From positions 1 to 63,061 of the forward strand of contig KB889813.1 of the NCBI GenBank assembly GCA_000372785.1: DNA of 63,061 nucleotides, given 5' to 3'. The notes beneath the pieces were generated by a model. That model ran no database searches and was not told the DNA's origin. It saw only the letters and a list, made by a program, of their open reading frames with translations. The position numbers and the translations under genes are program-made. Positions within the stretch are counted from its first letter, which is position 1. Every line of letters starts with the position of its first letter. Shown in pieces: positions 8,136 through 16,062 of the stretch. Source of the DNA: a gamma proteobacterium SCGC AB-629-P17 (GTDB lineage: Bacteria > Pseudomonadota > Gammaproteobacteria > PS1 > Pseudothioglobaceae).

Positions 8136-8630
8136 ATGACACCAGATGAAAGAATTCGAGAACTTAATTTGATTTTGCCTGAGCCGATTAAACTTCCACC
8201 AAATGTAGAAATGCAATTTTCTTGGGTCCGCGTGAGTGGGAATAGAGTATTTATATCTGGTCATATAGCTCTTAACGCAGACGGTTCAGTTTCTGAAGTT
8301 ACTGGTAAAGTTGGAGGAGAAGTCACTGTTGAACAAGGTTATGAAGCAGCACGTCAAACTGGTCTAGCGATATTGAGTAGCCTAAAGCGCGAACTCGGAA
8401 CACTCAATAACATAAGTGCTTGGCTTAGGGTGTTTGGTATGGTTAATGTTGCGCCGAGTTTTGTGCAAACTCCATCAGTCATTAATGGATTCTCCGATCT
8501 CATTCTAGATGTTTTCGGAAAAGAGATAGGTGATCATTCACGTTCCGCGGTTGGGATGGCAGAGCTTCCTTTTGGAGCGCCCGTAGAAATTGAAGCTGAA
8601 GTTGAAATTGACACGGGTAAGATCACCTGA
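8136..8630 (+). CDS. RidA-like (YjgF/L-PSP family) protein
   Basis: A 164-residue soluble protein with the RidA-like layout: VRVSGNRVFISGHIALNADG near the start, a central helix with QGYEAARQTGLAILSSLKRELGTLNNI, then SRSAVGMAELPFGAPVEIEAEVEI at the C-terminus. It belongs to the longer, YjgH/Rid6-type members and not the 130-residue archetype. The typical RidA arginine lies in RSAVG (about residue 137), so reactive enamine/imine hydrolysis is possible. It has its own promoter and ribosome site; the MORN gene follows after 35 bp. Confidence 0.8.
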   Translation: MTPDERIRELNLILPEPIKLPPNVEMQFSWVRVSGNRVFISGHIALNADGSVSEVTGKVGGEVTVEQGYEAARQTGLAILSSLKRELGTLNNISAWLRVFGMVNVAPSFVQTPSVINGFSDLILDVFGKEIGDHSRSAVGMAELPFGAPVEIEAEVEIDTGKIT

Positions 8631-8665
8631 GATTCTGCTAGAGTAGAATCATCAAAACTCTACAA

Positions 8666-9445
8666 GTGAAAAAACTACTAACTCTAGTATTTCTTGTTCT
8701 CACAAGTTTCACTTATGCTGATACAAGAGAGCCATTTCTTGAAGGAATTAAGGGTGTAGTAAAGCTTAATTTCTCCGATGGTAGCATCTACGAAGGGCAG
8801 GTCGAAGAATGTTTAATGAATGGTAAACAAATCACTTGTTTTAATGGTTTAGGTATCTACGCTTTTCAAACTGGCTATCGTTATGAGGGTGAGTTTAAGG
8901 ACAATAAACCCAATGGCCAGGGTGTTTTTACTTCACCAGATGGTCAGCATTATCAAGGTGGTTTTAAGGATGGAAAACTCAACGGAAAAGGTATTATGAA
9001 CTACCCTGATGGTCGGCGTTACGAAGGAGAATACAAAGATAATAAACGTGATGGCTATGGCATTATGACCCTCCAAGATGGAGGTATGTTCGAAGACGGT
9101 AGTCGCTATGAAGGTGAATTCAAGAATGATGAACCCAATGGCCAGGGTGTTTTTACTTCACCAGATGGTCAGCATTATCAAGGTGGTTTTAAGGATGGAA
9201 AACTCAACGGAAAAGGTATTATGAACTACCCTGATGGTCGGCGTTACGAAGGAGAATACAAAGATAATAAACGTGATGGCTATGGCATCATGACTTATCA
9301 AGATGGAGGCTTTTACCAAGAAGGTAGTCGCTATGAAGGTGAGTGGAAGAATGATAAACGAAATGGTCAAGGAGTTATGACCTATTTAGATGATGGTAGA
9401 CGTTTGGAGGGAGAGTTTAAAGAAGGCGCTTTTATTGGTGGCTAA
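8666..9445 (+). CDS. Secreted MORN-repeat protein
   Basis: A 259-residue protein with a signal peptide (about residues 1-18, ending SFTYA-D) and roughly nine MORN repeats of the form GxRYEGEFKDNKPNGQGV. The start is a GTG that gives a good KK-x-L signal sequence; no ATG lies in a better place. MORN arrays often mediate lipid or protein contacts. Two long stretches (8908-9065 and 9133-9290) are almost identical at DNA level with a 225-bp period, which shows recent internal duplication. Function is not predictable beyond an envelope protein. Confidence 0.8.
   Translation: MKKLLTLVFLVLTSFTYADTREPFLEGIKGVVKLNFSDGSIYEGQVEECLMNGKQITCFNGLGIYAFQTGYRYEGEFKDNKPNGQGVFTSPDGQHYQGGFKDGKLNGKGIMNYPDGRRYEGEYKDNKRDGYGIMTLQDGGMFEDGSRYEGEFKNDEPNGQGVFTSPDGQHYQGGFKDGKLNGKGIMNYPDGRRYEGEYKDNKRDGYGIMTYQDGGFYQEGSRYEGEWKNDKRNGQGVMTYLDDGRRLEGEFKEGAFIGG
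8908..9290 (+). repeat. Direct duplication inside the MORN gene
   Basis: About 158 bases starting AACCCAATGGCCAGGGTG at 8908 recur at 9133 (period 225 bp, 75 codons) with almost no change. A smaller non-identical segment lies between them. Confidence 0.85.
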
Positions 9446-9491
9446 TATGTTTGGTTAGTTGTATCTCAAAAATGAAAAGAAATTTGGATTT

Positions 9492-9785
9492 TTACTTCTT
9501 TTTCTTAATCCAATTATAAGGGCGTATCACTATCCAATATATCCAAACAGGCGTACTCAATAGATAGAATATGTACCAATAAACATTATAAAAGTCAAAC
9601 CAACTAGCAACTATTTCACCACTAAGCTTGGAATAAGTAGTGGCAATAAAGAATGAAAAAAACAACCAAAGGATGCTAGCGTAAAAACTAATTTTAGTTT
9701 TCAAAGAAAAACCTATCATACTATTTATGTAAATGGTCCAAACAAGAAACAATTGTACTAGATACAAAAAGGGTAACTCTAGCAA
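9492..9785 (-). CDS. Small membrane protein of unknown function
   Basis: A 97-residue protein that I do not recognise. It has three hydrophobic helices (about residues 5-22, 33-50, 68-88) and a lysine-rich tail (WIKKKK), which predicts a cytoplasmic C-terminus. The start codon is TTG at 9785; an internal ATG (IGFSLKT) is an alternative. It is transcribed leftward, convergent with the MORN gene. The adjoining gaps hold degenerate copies of the interspersed repeat. Confidence 0.5.
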   Translation of the reverse strand: MLELPFLYLVQLFLVWTIYINSMIGFSLKTKISFYASILWLFFSFFIATTYSKLSGEIVASWFDFYNVYWYIFYLLSTPVWIYWIVIRPYNWIKKKK

Positions 9786-9807
9786 GATTGATTATGTATA
9801 TTAGATA

Positions 9808-9853
9808 ACATCTCTTAAGATGAAATTTAGACCTTTATCATCAAGAATATAAA
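9808..9853 (+). promoter_or_regulatory. Degenerate repeat copy with possible promoter
   Basis: AACATCTCTTAAGATGAAAT followed by TTAGACC resembles the repeat core. TTAGAC (9827-9832) and TATAAA (9848-9853) are 15 bases apart, ahead of the dehydrogenase start at 9875. Weak. Confidence 0.35.
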
Positions 9854-9874
9854 ATAACGGATTCAAAAATTGGA

Positions 9875-10885
9875 GTGAAAATGTCACAAATAGAAACTGA
9901 AGAAATAAGTTTGGACGAAATTTACCAGCTAGCATTCAACGTATTTTCCAATCATGGTTGTGATGCAGAAAATGCAACCGCTCTGGCTCGAACTGTAACC
10001 AATGCAGAAAGAGACGGGTCTTTGTCACATGGACTATTCAGGATTCCAGGGTATTTGGCTTCTCTAAAGTCAGGAAAAGTAAAGGGTGATGCTCAACCAA
10101 ACATTGAACAAAATTTTGATTCTGTTATTACAGTAGATGGAAATTTAGGTTACGCTCCACTTTCTCATGAAAAAGGACTTCCTGTTCTTGCGGATGCCGC
10201 TAAACGAAGCGGTATTGCTGTTATGAGGTTGATCAATAGTTTTCATTTTGCTGCTTTATGGCCTGAAACGGAATTTCTGGCCGAAAGAGGTTTAAGTGGA
10301 ATAGCCTGTACTGTCTATAAACCAGCAGTAGCACCAGCTGGAGCTAGTAAAGCTTTTTTTGGGACTAATCCAATTTCTTTTTCTTGGCCACGTCCAAATA
10401 AAACACCATTAGTCTTCGATATGGCAACATCAACTTTGGCCATGGGAGATGTCCAAATAGCCGCAAGAGAAGGCCATTCAGTGCCTCATGGTACTGGCCT
10501 CGGGCCTGACGGCAAGCCTTCAGATGATCCAGCAGAGATACTAAAGGGAGTTTTATTGCCTTTTGGTGGTTATAAGGGATCAGCAATTTCTCTAATGGTG
10601 GAATTATTAGCAGCAGGAATGACCGGCGAGAGTTTTTCCTATGAAGCAGAAAAAACTGATAATAATGATGGTGGCCCACCAAAAGGAGGCGAACTTGTTT
10701 TAGCAATCAATCCTGAATTAGTCGCTGGGAAAGGATGGGCTGATCACAGTGAAGATTTCTTGAGCCACCTGAAAGCTATTGATGGTGTAAGGCTCCCTGG
10801 AGAACGCCGTCATAAAAACCGTCTTGACAAAGGACCAAGGAAAGTCAACAAAGAACTCTTAAGTAAAGTCAGAAGTTTTCTTTAG
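9875..10885 (+). CDS. Ldh-family NAD(P)H-dependent oxidoreductase
   Basis: A 336-residue member of the malate/L-lactate dehydrogenase type 2 family (not Rossmann). This family includes delta1-piperideine-2-carboxylate/pyrroline-2-carboxylate reductases, ureidoglycolate and sulfolactate dehydrogenases. Recognisable segments are DGSLSHGLFRIPGY (about residue 50), a catalytic-type NSFHFAALWPETE, GTNPISFSWPR, FDMATSTLAMGDV and LPFGGYKGSAISLMVE. The H in SHG and in the SFHF segment are the usual catalytic histidines. A ureohydrolase gene follows 105 bp later, so an amino-acid or guanidino-compound role is reasonable. The precise substrate is not readable. Confidence 0.8.
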   Translation: MKMSQIETEEISLDEIYQLAFNVFSNHGCDAENATALARTVTNAERDGSLSHGLFRIPGYLASLKSGKVKGDAQPNIEQNFDSVITVDGNLGYAPLSHEKGLPVLADAAKRSGIAVMRLINSFHFAALWPETEFLAERGLSGIACTVYKPAVAPAGASKAFFGTNPISFSWPRPNKTPLVFDMATSTLAMGDVQIAAREGHSVPHGTGLGPDGKPSDDPAEILKGVLLPFGGYKGSAISLMVELLAAGMTGESFSYEAEKTDNNDGGPPKGGELVLAINPELVAGKGWADHSEDFLSHLKAIDGVRLPGERRHKNRLDKGPRKVNKELLSKVRSFL

Positions 10886-10990
10886 ATCAAAGACTTAACT
10901 ATACAATATCGGACAAATTGAGGCAGGGTCATTGTTATGCCACTATGCACTATAATTAATATTAAATAGTTTTTCACCTAAGGAGGAAGA

Positions 10991-11959
10991 ATGAGTAATT
11001 CAGATGACGCACCTATTCAACCAATCAGCGGTACCGTAATTCCACGGTTTGCTGGCCCTTCCACCTTTGCCAGGTTGCCTGAACTCCGTGATGTCTCACA
11101 TTGTGATGTCGCTATTGTAGGAATTCCTTTTGATGCAGGAACAAGCTATCGCCCTGGTGCTAGATTTGGACCGCAGGCTATCCGTCAGGCTTCAAGACAT
11201 CTCCGCACCCAGTATCATCCAGCATATGACACCGAACCTTTTGCTGAGCAACAAGTGGCCGATGCTGGGGATATATCTTGCAACCCTTACAATATTGAAA
11301 AAGCAGTTTTGGAAATTCAAAAGGGTGCAACAGACCTGTTGGGAAAAGTTGATAGAATAATTAGCCTGGGTGGAGACCATACAATTGCCCTACCATTACT
11401 TCGCGCAGTCAATCATTACCATGGTCCGGTTTCACTCGTTCATTTTGATGCGCATCTAGATACTTGGGACACCTATTATGGAGCTCCCTATACTCACGGC
11501 ACACCGTTTCGACGTGCAGCTGAAGAAAAACTTTTCTTAGAGAGCGCCTCAATGCATGTTGGCATTCGAGGACCTTTGTATTCTAGAGACGATCTAAAAA
11601 ATGATAAGGAATTAGGCTTTAAAGTTATACATTGTGATGAATTTCAAAATGAAGGTATAGACCATGTTGCTAAACGCATTAGAGATCGTGTGGGAGACAA
11701 TCCAATGTATTTATCGATCGATATCGATGTTCTGGACCCTGCTCACGCACCCGGCACGGGAACTCCTGAAATAGCAGGAATGTCATCAAGAGAGCTTGTA
11801 GGTGTTTTGAGAGGATTGGCAGGGTTAAACATAATTTCTGCAGATGTTGTGGAAGTTTCTCCAGCTTATGATCATGCAGAATTAACCTCTTTGTCGGCAG
11901 CTACCACGGTTTTTGAAATTACAAACTTATTTGCCTATTCCAGAAAGCGAAAAACTTAA
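10991..11959 (+). CDS. Agmatinase/ureohydrolase family enzyme
   Basis: A 322-residue ureohydrolase with the binuclear manganese motifs GGDHT (about residue 127), DAHLDTW (about 150) and SIDIDVLDPAHAPGTGTPE (about 242). It hydrolyses the guanidino group of agmatine or a related compound (guanidinobutyrate, guanidinopropionate) to urea and an amine. The substrate cannot be fixed without structural comparison. AGGAGGA lies just before the ATG. The previous gene is an imino-acid-reductase-type dehydrogenase, which suggests shared amine or amino-acid catabolism. Confidence 0.88.
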   Translation: MSNSDDAPIQPISGTVIPRFAGPSTFARLPELRDVSHCDVAIVGIPFDAGTSYRPGARFGPQAIRQASRHLRTQYHPAYDTEPFAEQQVADAGDISCNPYNIEKAVLEIQKGATDLLGKVDRIISLGGDHTIALPLLRAVNHYHGPVSLVHFDAHLDTWDTYYGAPYTHGTPFRRAAEEKLFLESASMHVGIRGPLYSRDDLKNDKELGFKVIHCDEFQNEGIDHVAKRIRDRVGDNPMYLSIDIDVLDPAHAPGTGTPEIAGMSSRELVGVLRGLAGLNIISADVVEVSPAYDHAELTSLSAATTVFEITNLFAYSRKRKT

Positions 11960-12004
11960 ATTAACTCTAACTAAGGATTAGGAGATATTGAGTTTACATT
12001 TCTT

Positions 12005-12514
12005 ATGAATCAAATTAAGACAAAAAGATTGGTCTTAAAGAAACCAACAAAGAAAATAAATAAGAAATCGATTGTTTCTCAAATCGGAGATTGGGAGGTA
12101 GCAAAATGGTTATCAGGTGTTCCTTATCCTTACACAGAAGAAAAAGCTGAAGAGTGGTTAAATAATATTAATCATGATGATTTAAGATTTAGTATATTTC
12201 TGAACGGTTCTTTTATAGGTGGTGTTGGTGCAAGCTTGGAAGAAGATAATAAATTGGATTTAGGCTTTTGGTTAGGAAAGAAATACTGGGGCAGTGGCTA
12301 TGCTACTGAAGCAGCAATGGGCTTCATTCAATATGTCAAAGAAGAGACCAACTTTAAAGAAATTACGGCATGTTATATCAAGGGGAATACGGACTCCTCA
12401 AATGTCTTAATGAAGCTCGGATTTAAGGAAGTAGGTGAGTGTGAAGAATATTTTCTTTCACGCAGAAAAACAATGCCTTGTATTAAACTATTGTTAAAAT
12501 TTGGTCATATTTGA
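12005..12514 (+). CDS. GNAT acetyltransferase, RimJ/RimL-like
   Basis: A 169-residue N-acetyltransferase. It opens with the RimJ/L-type start (ETKRL-like TKRLVLKKPT), and the acetyl-CoA pyrophosphate loop appears as LGKKYWGSGYATEAA (about residues 90-105). NVLMKLGFKEVGE marks the fourth conserved motif. The target is likely a protein N-terminus or small amine, unknown. It begins 45 bp after the ureohydrolase gene and could share its transcript. Confidence 0.82.
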   Translation: MNQIKTKRLVLKKPTKKINKKSIVSQIGDWEVAKWLSGVPYPYTEEKAEEWLNNINHDDLRFSIFLNGSFIGGVGASLEEDNKLDLGFWLGKKYWGSGYATEAAMGFIQYVKEETNFKEITACYIKGNTDSSNVLMKLGFKEVGECEEYFLSRRKTMPCIKLLLKFGHI

Positions 12515-12586
12515 GTTATGAATTTATACTGAATTCAAATTTTTTGTAAATTTACTTATTTTTAGTGTTTTTTCCTCAAAAAAAAC

Positions 12587-12613
12587 TTGACATGCTGTTT
12601 TTGCTACTATAAA
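12587..12613 (+). promoter_or_regulatory. Putative promoter of small-protein pair
   Basis: TTGACA (12587-12592) and TATAAA (12608-12613) are separated by 15 bases, ahead of the ATG at 12649. The consensus -35 and clean spacing to a ribosome site GAGG make it likely despite the short spacer. Confidence 0.5.
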
Positions 12614-12648
12614 AAGTGCACCAATTAACAAATGACGAGGTAAAAGTC

Positions 12649-12837
12649 ATGAAAAGAAGAATGAGAAATATCATTAAGCAACTTAGTAAAGCGTATCGTT
12701 TTCCGTCTTCTCCCATCTCTAATGACAGACGAATTGCGCGGAGAGTTGCAACAGAATTTCGACATGAATATCCTCCTGGAACGCCAACAGAATTCATTGC
12801 AGATGAAATACTGAGTTGTTGGGAAAGAAATAAATAA
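12649..12837 (+). CDS. Small basic protein of unknown function
   Basis: A 62-residue, arginine-rich soluble protein (KRRMRNIIKQ..., RRIARRVATEFRHEYPPGTP). I chose the ATG at 12649 because GAGGTAAAAG precedes it at the right distance; a GTG 33 bases earlier has no ribosome site. I do not recognise the family. It is followed 8 bp later by a small cysteine-containing reading frame on the same strand, and the pair probably shares the promoter at 12587. Confidence 0.5.
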   Translation: MKRRMRNIIKQLSKAYRFPSSPISNDRRIARRVATEFRHEYPPGTPTEFIADEILSCWERNK

Positions 12838-12845
12838 TAACAATT

Positions 12846-13025
12846 TTGGAATCTATAAAGAAAGGTGGATGTAGCTGTGGCAGATCTCCAGTCGGTAGAT
12901 GCATTGGTTGGCATAAACTAACTGAAGATCGCTATCAAAAAGCACTTATTGAGTATAGTAAGATGTCAAAAAAACAAAAGACAGGTCGTTACCATGCAAA
13001 AGCAATAGATGGCTTAGGTGAATAA
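12846..13025 (+). CDS. Small cysteine-motif protein, about 59 residues
   Basis: A reading frame starting with TTG at 12846 encodes KKGGCSCGRSPVGRCIGWHK near its N-terminus, then a lysine-rich helix ending AKAIDGLGE. Three cysteines and one histidine in 18 residues (C-x-C-x7-C-x4-H) look like a metal or iron-sulfur site, and the composition is not that of random sequence. It lies 8 bp after the 62-residue gene. There is no ATG start, so the exact N-terminus is unsure. Unrecognised family. Confidence 0.45.
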   Translation: MESIKKGGCSCGRSPVGRCIGWHKLTEDRYQKALIEYSKMSKKQKTGRYHAKAIDGLGE

Positions 13026-13286
13026 TTACCCCATTGGCTGAAGCTTAAATGGAGTCCTTACCACGCCCATCTCTTCGGCCATTTTTTTAGCTGCGTCCGA
13101 GTTAAACATTGCCATCATCCCTGCTGGGTCAAAGACATCTACTACTACAATAGCGGTATGGTCATCTACTTTACCTACTTTAGCATCTCTTGAAAATTGT
13201 GCTCTCTGATCAGCTAGGTCATCAAAACCTTTCTTCCAATCATCAAACGTTCCATTATTTATTTCAATCATGACCATTGTATTCAT
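13026..13286 (-). CDS. Small soluble protein of unknown function
   Basis: An 86-residue protein (VMIEINNGTFDDWKKGFDDL..., TAIVVVDVFDPAGMMAMFNS). The alternating beta-strand and helix pattern suggests a ferredoxin-like alpha+beta fold similar to the 85-residue protein at 6998. Its stop codon abuts the stop of the convergent small cysteine-motif gene. A ribosome site (AGGAGAGA on the minus strand) precedes the ATG. I cannot assign a function. Confidence 0.6.
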   Translation of the reverse strand: MNTMVMIEINNGTFDDWKKGFDDLADQRAQFSRDAKVGKVDDHTAIVVVDVFDPAGMMAMFNSDAAKKMAEEMGVVRTPFKLQPMG

Positions 13287-13386
13287 CTTATCTCTCCTAT
13301 ATTGTTATAAAAATAAATCTAAGTTATTGGGTTGCTACATTAAATATACCTTCACTGATATATGAGATGTGAATGTTTTGCAAGTT

Positions 13387-14091
13387 TCAGTTTTTTATGA
13401 GACCGCAACTATGATTTGCAGGTACAGCCGTCTTTATTTTTTTTGGTGGTTCAAGATTCAAGTTGTCAACTTTCTTGACAAAGGTTTGTTCATCAAAGTC
13501 TAGTCTAATTAATGAGTTGAATTCCTTCTCTTCACCGATAGTACTAACTGTGAAGCCGTTATAGTCATGACCAGGATAGACTAGTGTTGAATTAGGCAGT
13601 TTAAATAGTTTGTGTATGGAGTGATAAAGCGTTGATGCAGAACCTCCTTGAAAATCACAACGGCCAGTACTTCTAATAAATAATGAGTCACCTGTAAAGA
13701 CTTTGTCATCAACAAGATATGACATGCAGCCAGGGGTGTGTCCTGGTGTTTCTATTGCAACAATTTCATGCTCACCAATAGGCAAAATATGACCCTCGCC
13801 AACCATAATATCAGCACACGCTTCTGCATCAATATTTTCTATTCCTATTACAATTTTAGCGAGAGGGAAGGTTTTTTTAAGTGGACAAGCACTGGTTATA
13901 TGATCAGCATGAATATGTGTTTCAATTATAAATTTTAAGTTAAGTTCTAATTCTTGAATTAAGGCAATATCACGGTCTATCATAGAATCTACAGCATCAA
14001 TAATTGCTGCCTCTCTTGTGACGCTGTCAGCTATAAGATAGGTAAAAGTTGAGCTATCTTGTTCAAAAAGTGGCTTGCAAATCAAGCTCAT
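13387..14091 (-). CDS. Persulfide dioxygenase-like metallo-hydrolase (ETHE1 type)
   Basis: A 234-residue metallo-beta-lactamase-fold protein. THIHADH (about residues 56-62) is the metal motif. TPGHTPG and the ETHE1-type segment SLFIRSTGRCDFQGGS (about 146-161) follow, then YPGHDY. ETHE1-like enzymes are mononuclear iron persulfide dioxygenases that oxidise glutathione persulfide to sulfite. The GR(C/T)DFQ signature favours this over glyoxalase II. The C-terminus is short and contains a single cysteine. It runs leftward and alone. Sulfide or persulfide detoxification fits a sulfur-active marine bacterium. Confidence 0.82.
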   Translation of the reverse strand: MSLICKPLFEQDSSTFTYLIADSVTREAAIIDAVDSMIDRDIALIQELELNLKFIIETHIHADHITSACPLKKTFPLAKIVIGIENIDAEACADIMVGEGHILPIGEHEIVAIETPGHTPGCMSYLVDDKVFTGDSLFIRSTGRCDFQGGSASTLYHSIHKLFKLPNSTLVYPGHDYNGFTVSTIGEEKEFNSLIRLDFDEQTFVKKVDNLNLEPPKKIKTAVPANHSCGLIKN

Positions 14092-14134
14092 TCGGAGATC
14101 CCCATAATCATATTCAGAAAGGTGTGTTTATTTA

Positions 14135-14917
14135 TCATTTACATGTATATGCTTGATGTATTTTTTCTGTATGAATGTAATAATCATACAGTTTTAAGTC
14201 TGACGCTGCATGCTTGTCTACAACGACTATTACATTTTTGTGTAGCTGAAGAATGCTTCCTGGAAAGAATGACGATACCGGACCTTCAATTATCTCAGCG
14301 ACGGCTTGGCTTTTGTGTTTACCCAGACCTAAAAGAAGAATCTGTTTTGCCTCCATTATTGTTCCAATACCCATAGTGATGGCGAGTGTTGGTTGTGTTT
14401 CATTATCTTTAAAAAAACGAGAATTGTTTTCAATTGTGTTTTGTGTCAATGTTTTAATTCTTGTTCTTGAGTTTAGGCTTGATGTAGGTTCATTAAACCC
14501 AATATGCCCATTAGTTCCTATACCCAGAACCTGAATATCAATTCCACCATGACGCTTTATTGTGGACTCATAGTTTTCACAGGTTTCGAGATAATCATCA
14601 TTGAAACATTCAGGGATAAAAACATTTTTGTAATTGATGTCAATATGGTCAAAGAATTTACTATTCATATAATGTCGATAGCTTTGTGGGTGTCCAGGCT
14701 TGAGGCCCACATACTCGTCTAGATTGAATGTTGTAACAGACTTGAGGCTGATTTCTCGTTGCTCGTATTTTTTGATTAGGGCTTTATACGTTAAAACCGT
14801 AGAGCTACCTGTTGCTAGACCAAGCACTGCTTTTTCTTTATCAGAAATATATTTACCAATAATATTGGCAGCAAAATTGCTTGCCTCTAATTCAGAAGGG
14901 AGAATAACTACTCTCAT
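14135..14917 (-). CDS. nagB: Glucosamine-6-phosphate deaminase
   Basis: A 260-residue NagB, converting glucosamine-6-phosphate to fructose-6-phosphate and ammonia in the cytoplasm. Conserved segments are LGLATGSSTVLTY (phosphate loop, about residues 35-47), TTFNLDEYVGL (catalytic D in the loop), GIGTNGHIGFNEPTSS, and SRT. The length is close to that of the E. coli enzyme. Its start overlaps the stop of nagA by 4 bp, and both follow nagR on the same strand, so it is the last gene of a nagR-nagA-nagB operon. Confidence 0.95.
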   Translation of the reverse strand: MRVVILPSELEASNFAANIIGKYISDKEKAVLGLATGSSTVLTYKALIKKYEQREISLKSVTTFNLDEYVGLKPGHPQSYRHYMNSKFFDHIDINYKNVFIPECFNDDYLETCENYESTIKRHGGIDIQVLGIGTNGHIGFNEPTSSLNSRTRIKTLTQNTIENNSRFFKDNETQPTLAITMGIGTIMEAKQILLLGLGKHKSQAVAEIIEGPVSSFFPGSILQLHKNVIVVVDKHAASDLKLYDYYIHTEKIHQAYTCK

Positions 14918-16062
14918 GACGACTCCTCTTTAATCTGTTTGCCTGAAAGCCAAACACTGTGTACTTTAAAATTCGAATCAAAGTGAGCAAGATCAGCTCT
15001 ATGACCTTGCTTTAATTGTCCAATGTAGTGAGAAACCCCTAAATATTGTGCTGGATAAAGCGTTGCCATAGCGATCGCACTCTCAAGAGGGATTTTACAT
15101 TTTTGATAAGCATTTTTAATGGCATCAATTTGAGTAATCGATGAACCGGCAAGTTTTCCATCTGAGTTAATAATGCGCCCATTAGATTCACTGACTACTT
15201 CATCATAAAGCTCAAAGGAAGGCTCCCCATGATTAATTGTTGCCATAGAGTCTGAGACAAAAAAGAGCTTTCCTTTAGGTTTTTGCTTGAAAGAGAGATT
15301 AATTAGAGATGGGTGTACGTGGTGTAAATCAACAATAATGCTTGCTGATGTCTCGTCAAAATCGAATGCAGATCCAACAACACTAGGCTCACGTGCTGAG
15401 ATCTGACCCATAGCATTAAAGAGATGGGTGAAACCATCTAATCCATATTTAATTGCCTCCTCAAGCTGATCATAACTCGCGTCAGTATGTCCAGCTAGAA
15501 TTTTAAAACCTAAAGATTTAAGATGTTTCAATTGCTTAATAGAAATACATTCGGGAGCAAGAGTGAGCATCACTGGAAACGAATCCAGTTTTTCAAATAG
15601 ACTTAAATAAGAAGCATTAATTGTATTAATGTATTGTTTTTGGTGGACACCCCGATATTTAACATTGAAAAATGGCCCTTCAATATGAACTCCAAGAAGC
15701 GAATCATTATTATTAATTTCATTTGAGATGGTGTCAGTGCATTTTTGAAGAATATTTAAGGAGTCACTAATGACCGTAGGCATGATACTTGTGCTTCCAA
15801 AATATTGATGTGATTTAATTATTATATTAAGACTCTCTTTGTCAGGAGAGTTGTTGAATAACTTGCCACCACCACCATTCACCTGAAGATCAATAAAACC
15901 TGGAGATAACATACCACCATTTAACTTTTGGATTTTGAAGTCTTTTGGAATGTGTGTTTCACCAACAATCCCAGCAATATTCTTATCTTCTATTAGCAGT
16001 GCTTTATTCTCGAGAAAATTTTCGCCAGTAAAAAGCTTTGCTCCTGTTAATGCTTTTTTCAT
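14914..16062 (-). CDS. nagA: N-acetylglucosamine-6-phosphate deacetylase
   Basis: A 382-residue amidohydrolase that removes acetate from GlcNAc-6-phosphate. Visible motifs are GGMLSPGFIDLQVNGGGG (about residues 50-67), the metal-ligand EGPFF (about 128), GHTDAS and THLFNAMG, and the catalytic D in FVSDSMA. The length is usual for NagA. Its start overlaps nagR by 4 bp and its end overlaps nagB by 4 bp, which implies translational coupling. No GlcNAc kinase or phosphotransferase is visible in this window, so how the substrate becomes phosphorylated is open. Confidence 0.95.
   Translation of the reverse strand: MKKALTGAKLFTGENFLENKALLIEDKNIAGIVGETHIPKDFKIQKLNGGMLSPGFIDLQVNGGGGKLFNNSPDKESLNIIIKSHQYFGSTSIMPTVISDSLNILQKCTDTISNEINNNDSLLGVHIEGPFFNVKYRGVHQKQYINTINASYLSLFEKLDSFPVMLTLAPECISIKQLKHLKSLGFKILAGHTDASYDQLEEAIKYGLDGFTHLFNAMGQISAREPSVVGSAFDFDETSASIIVDLHHVHPSLINLSFKQKPKGKLFFVSDSMATINHGEPSFELYDEVVSESNGRIINSDGKLAGSSITQIDAIKNAYQKCKIPLESAIAMATLYPAQYLGVSHYIGQLKQGHRADLAHFDSNFKVHSVWLSGKQIKEESS

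Noticed and set aside
1633-9853. An integron cassette array with attC-like sites
   Set aside because: The repeats are not convincing attC sites: the GTTTGAT/ATCAAAC core only approximates the consensus, genes point both ways, and no integrase is present. An interspersed repeat is the simpler view.
12616-12648. GTG-initiated longer form of the 62-residue protein
   Set aside because: No ribosome site precedes it, and it would overlap the likely promoter's transcription start.
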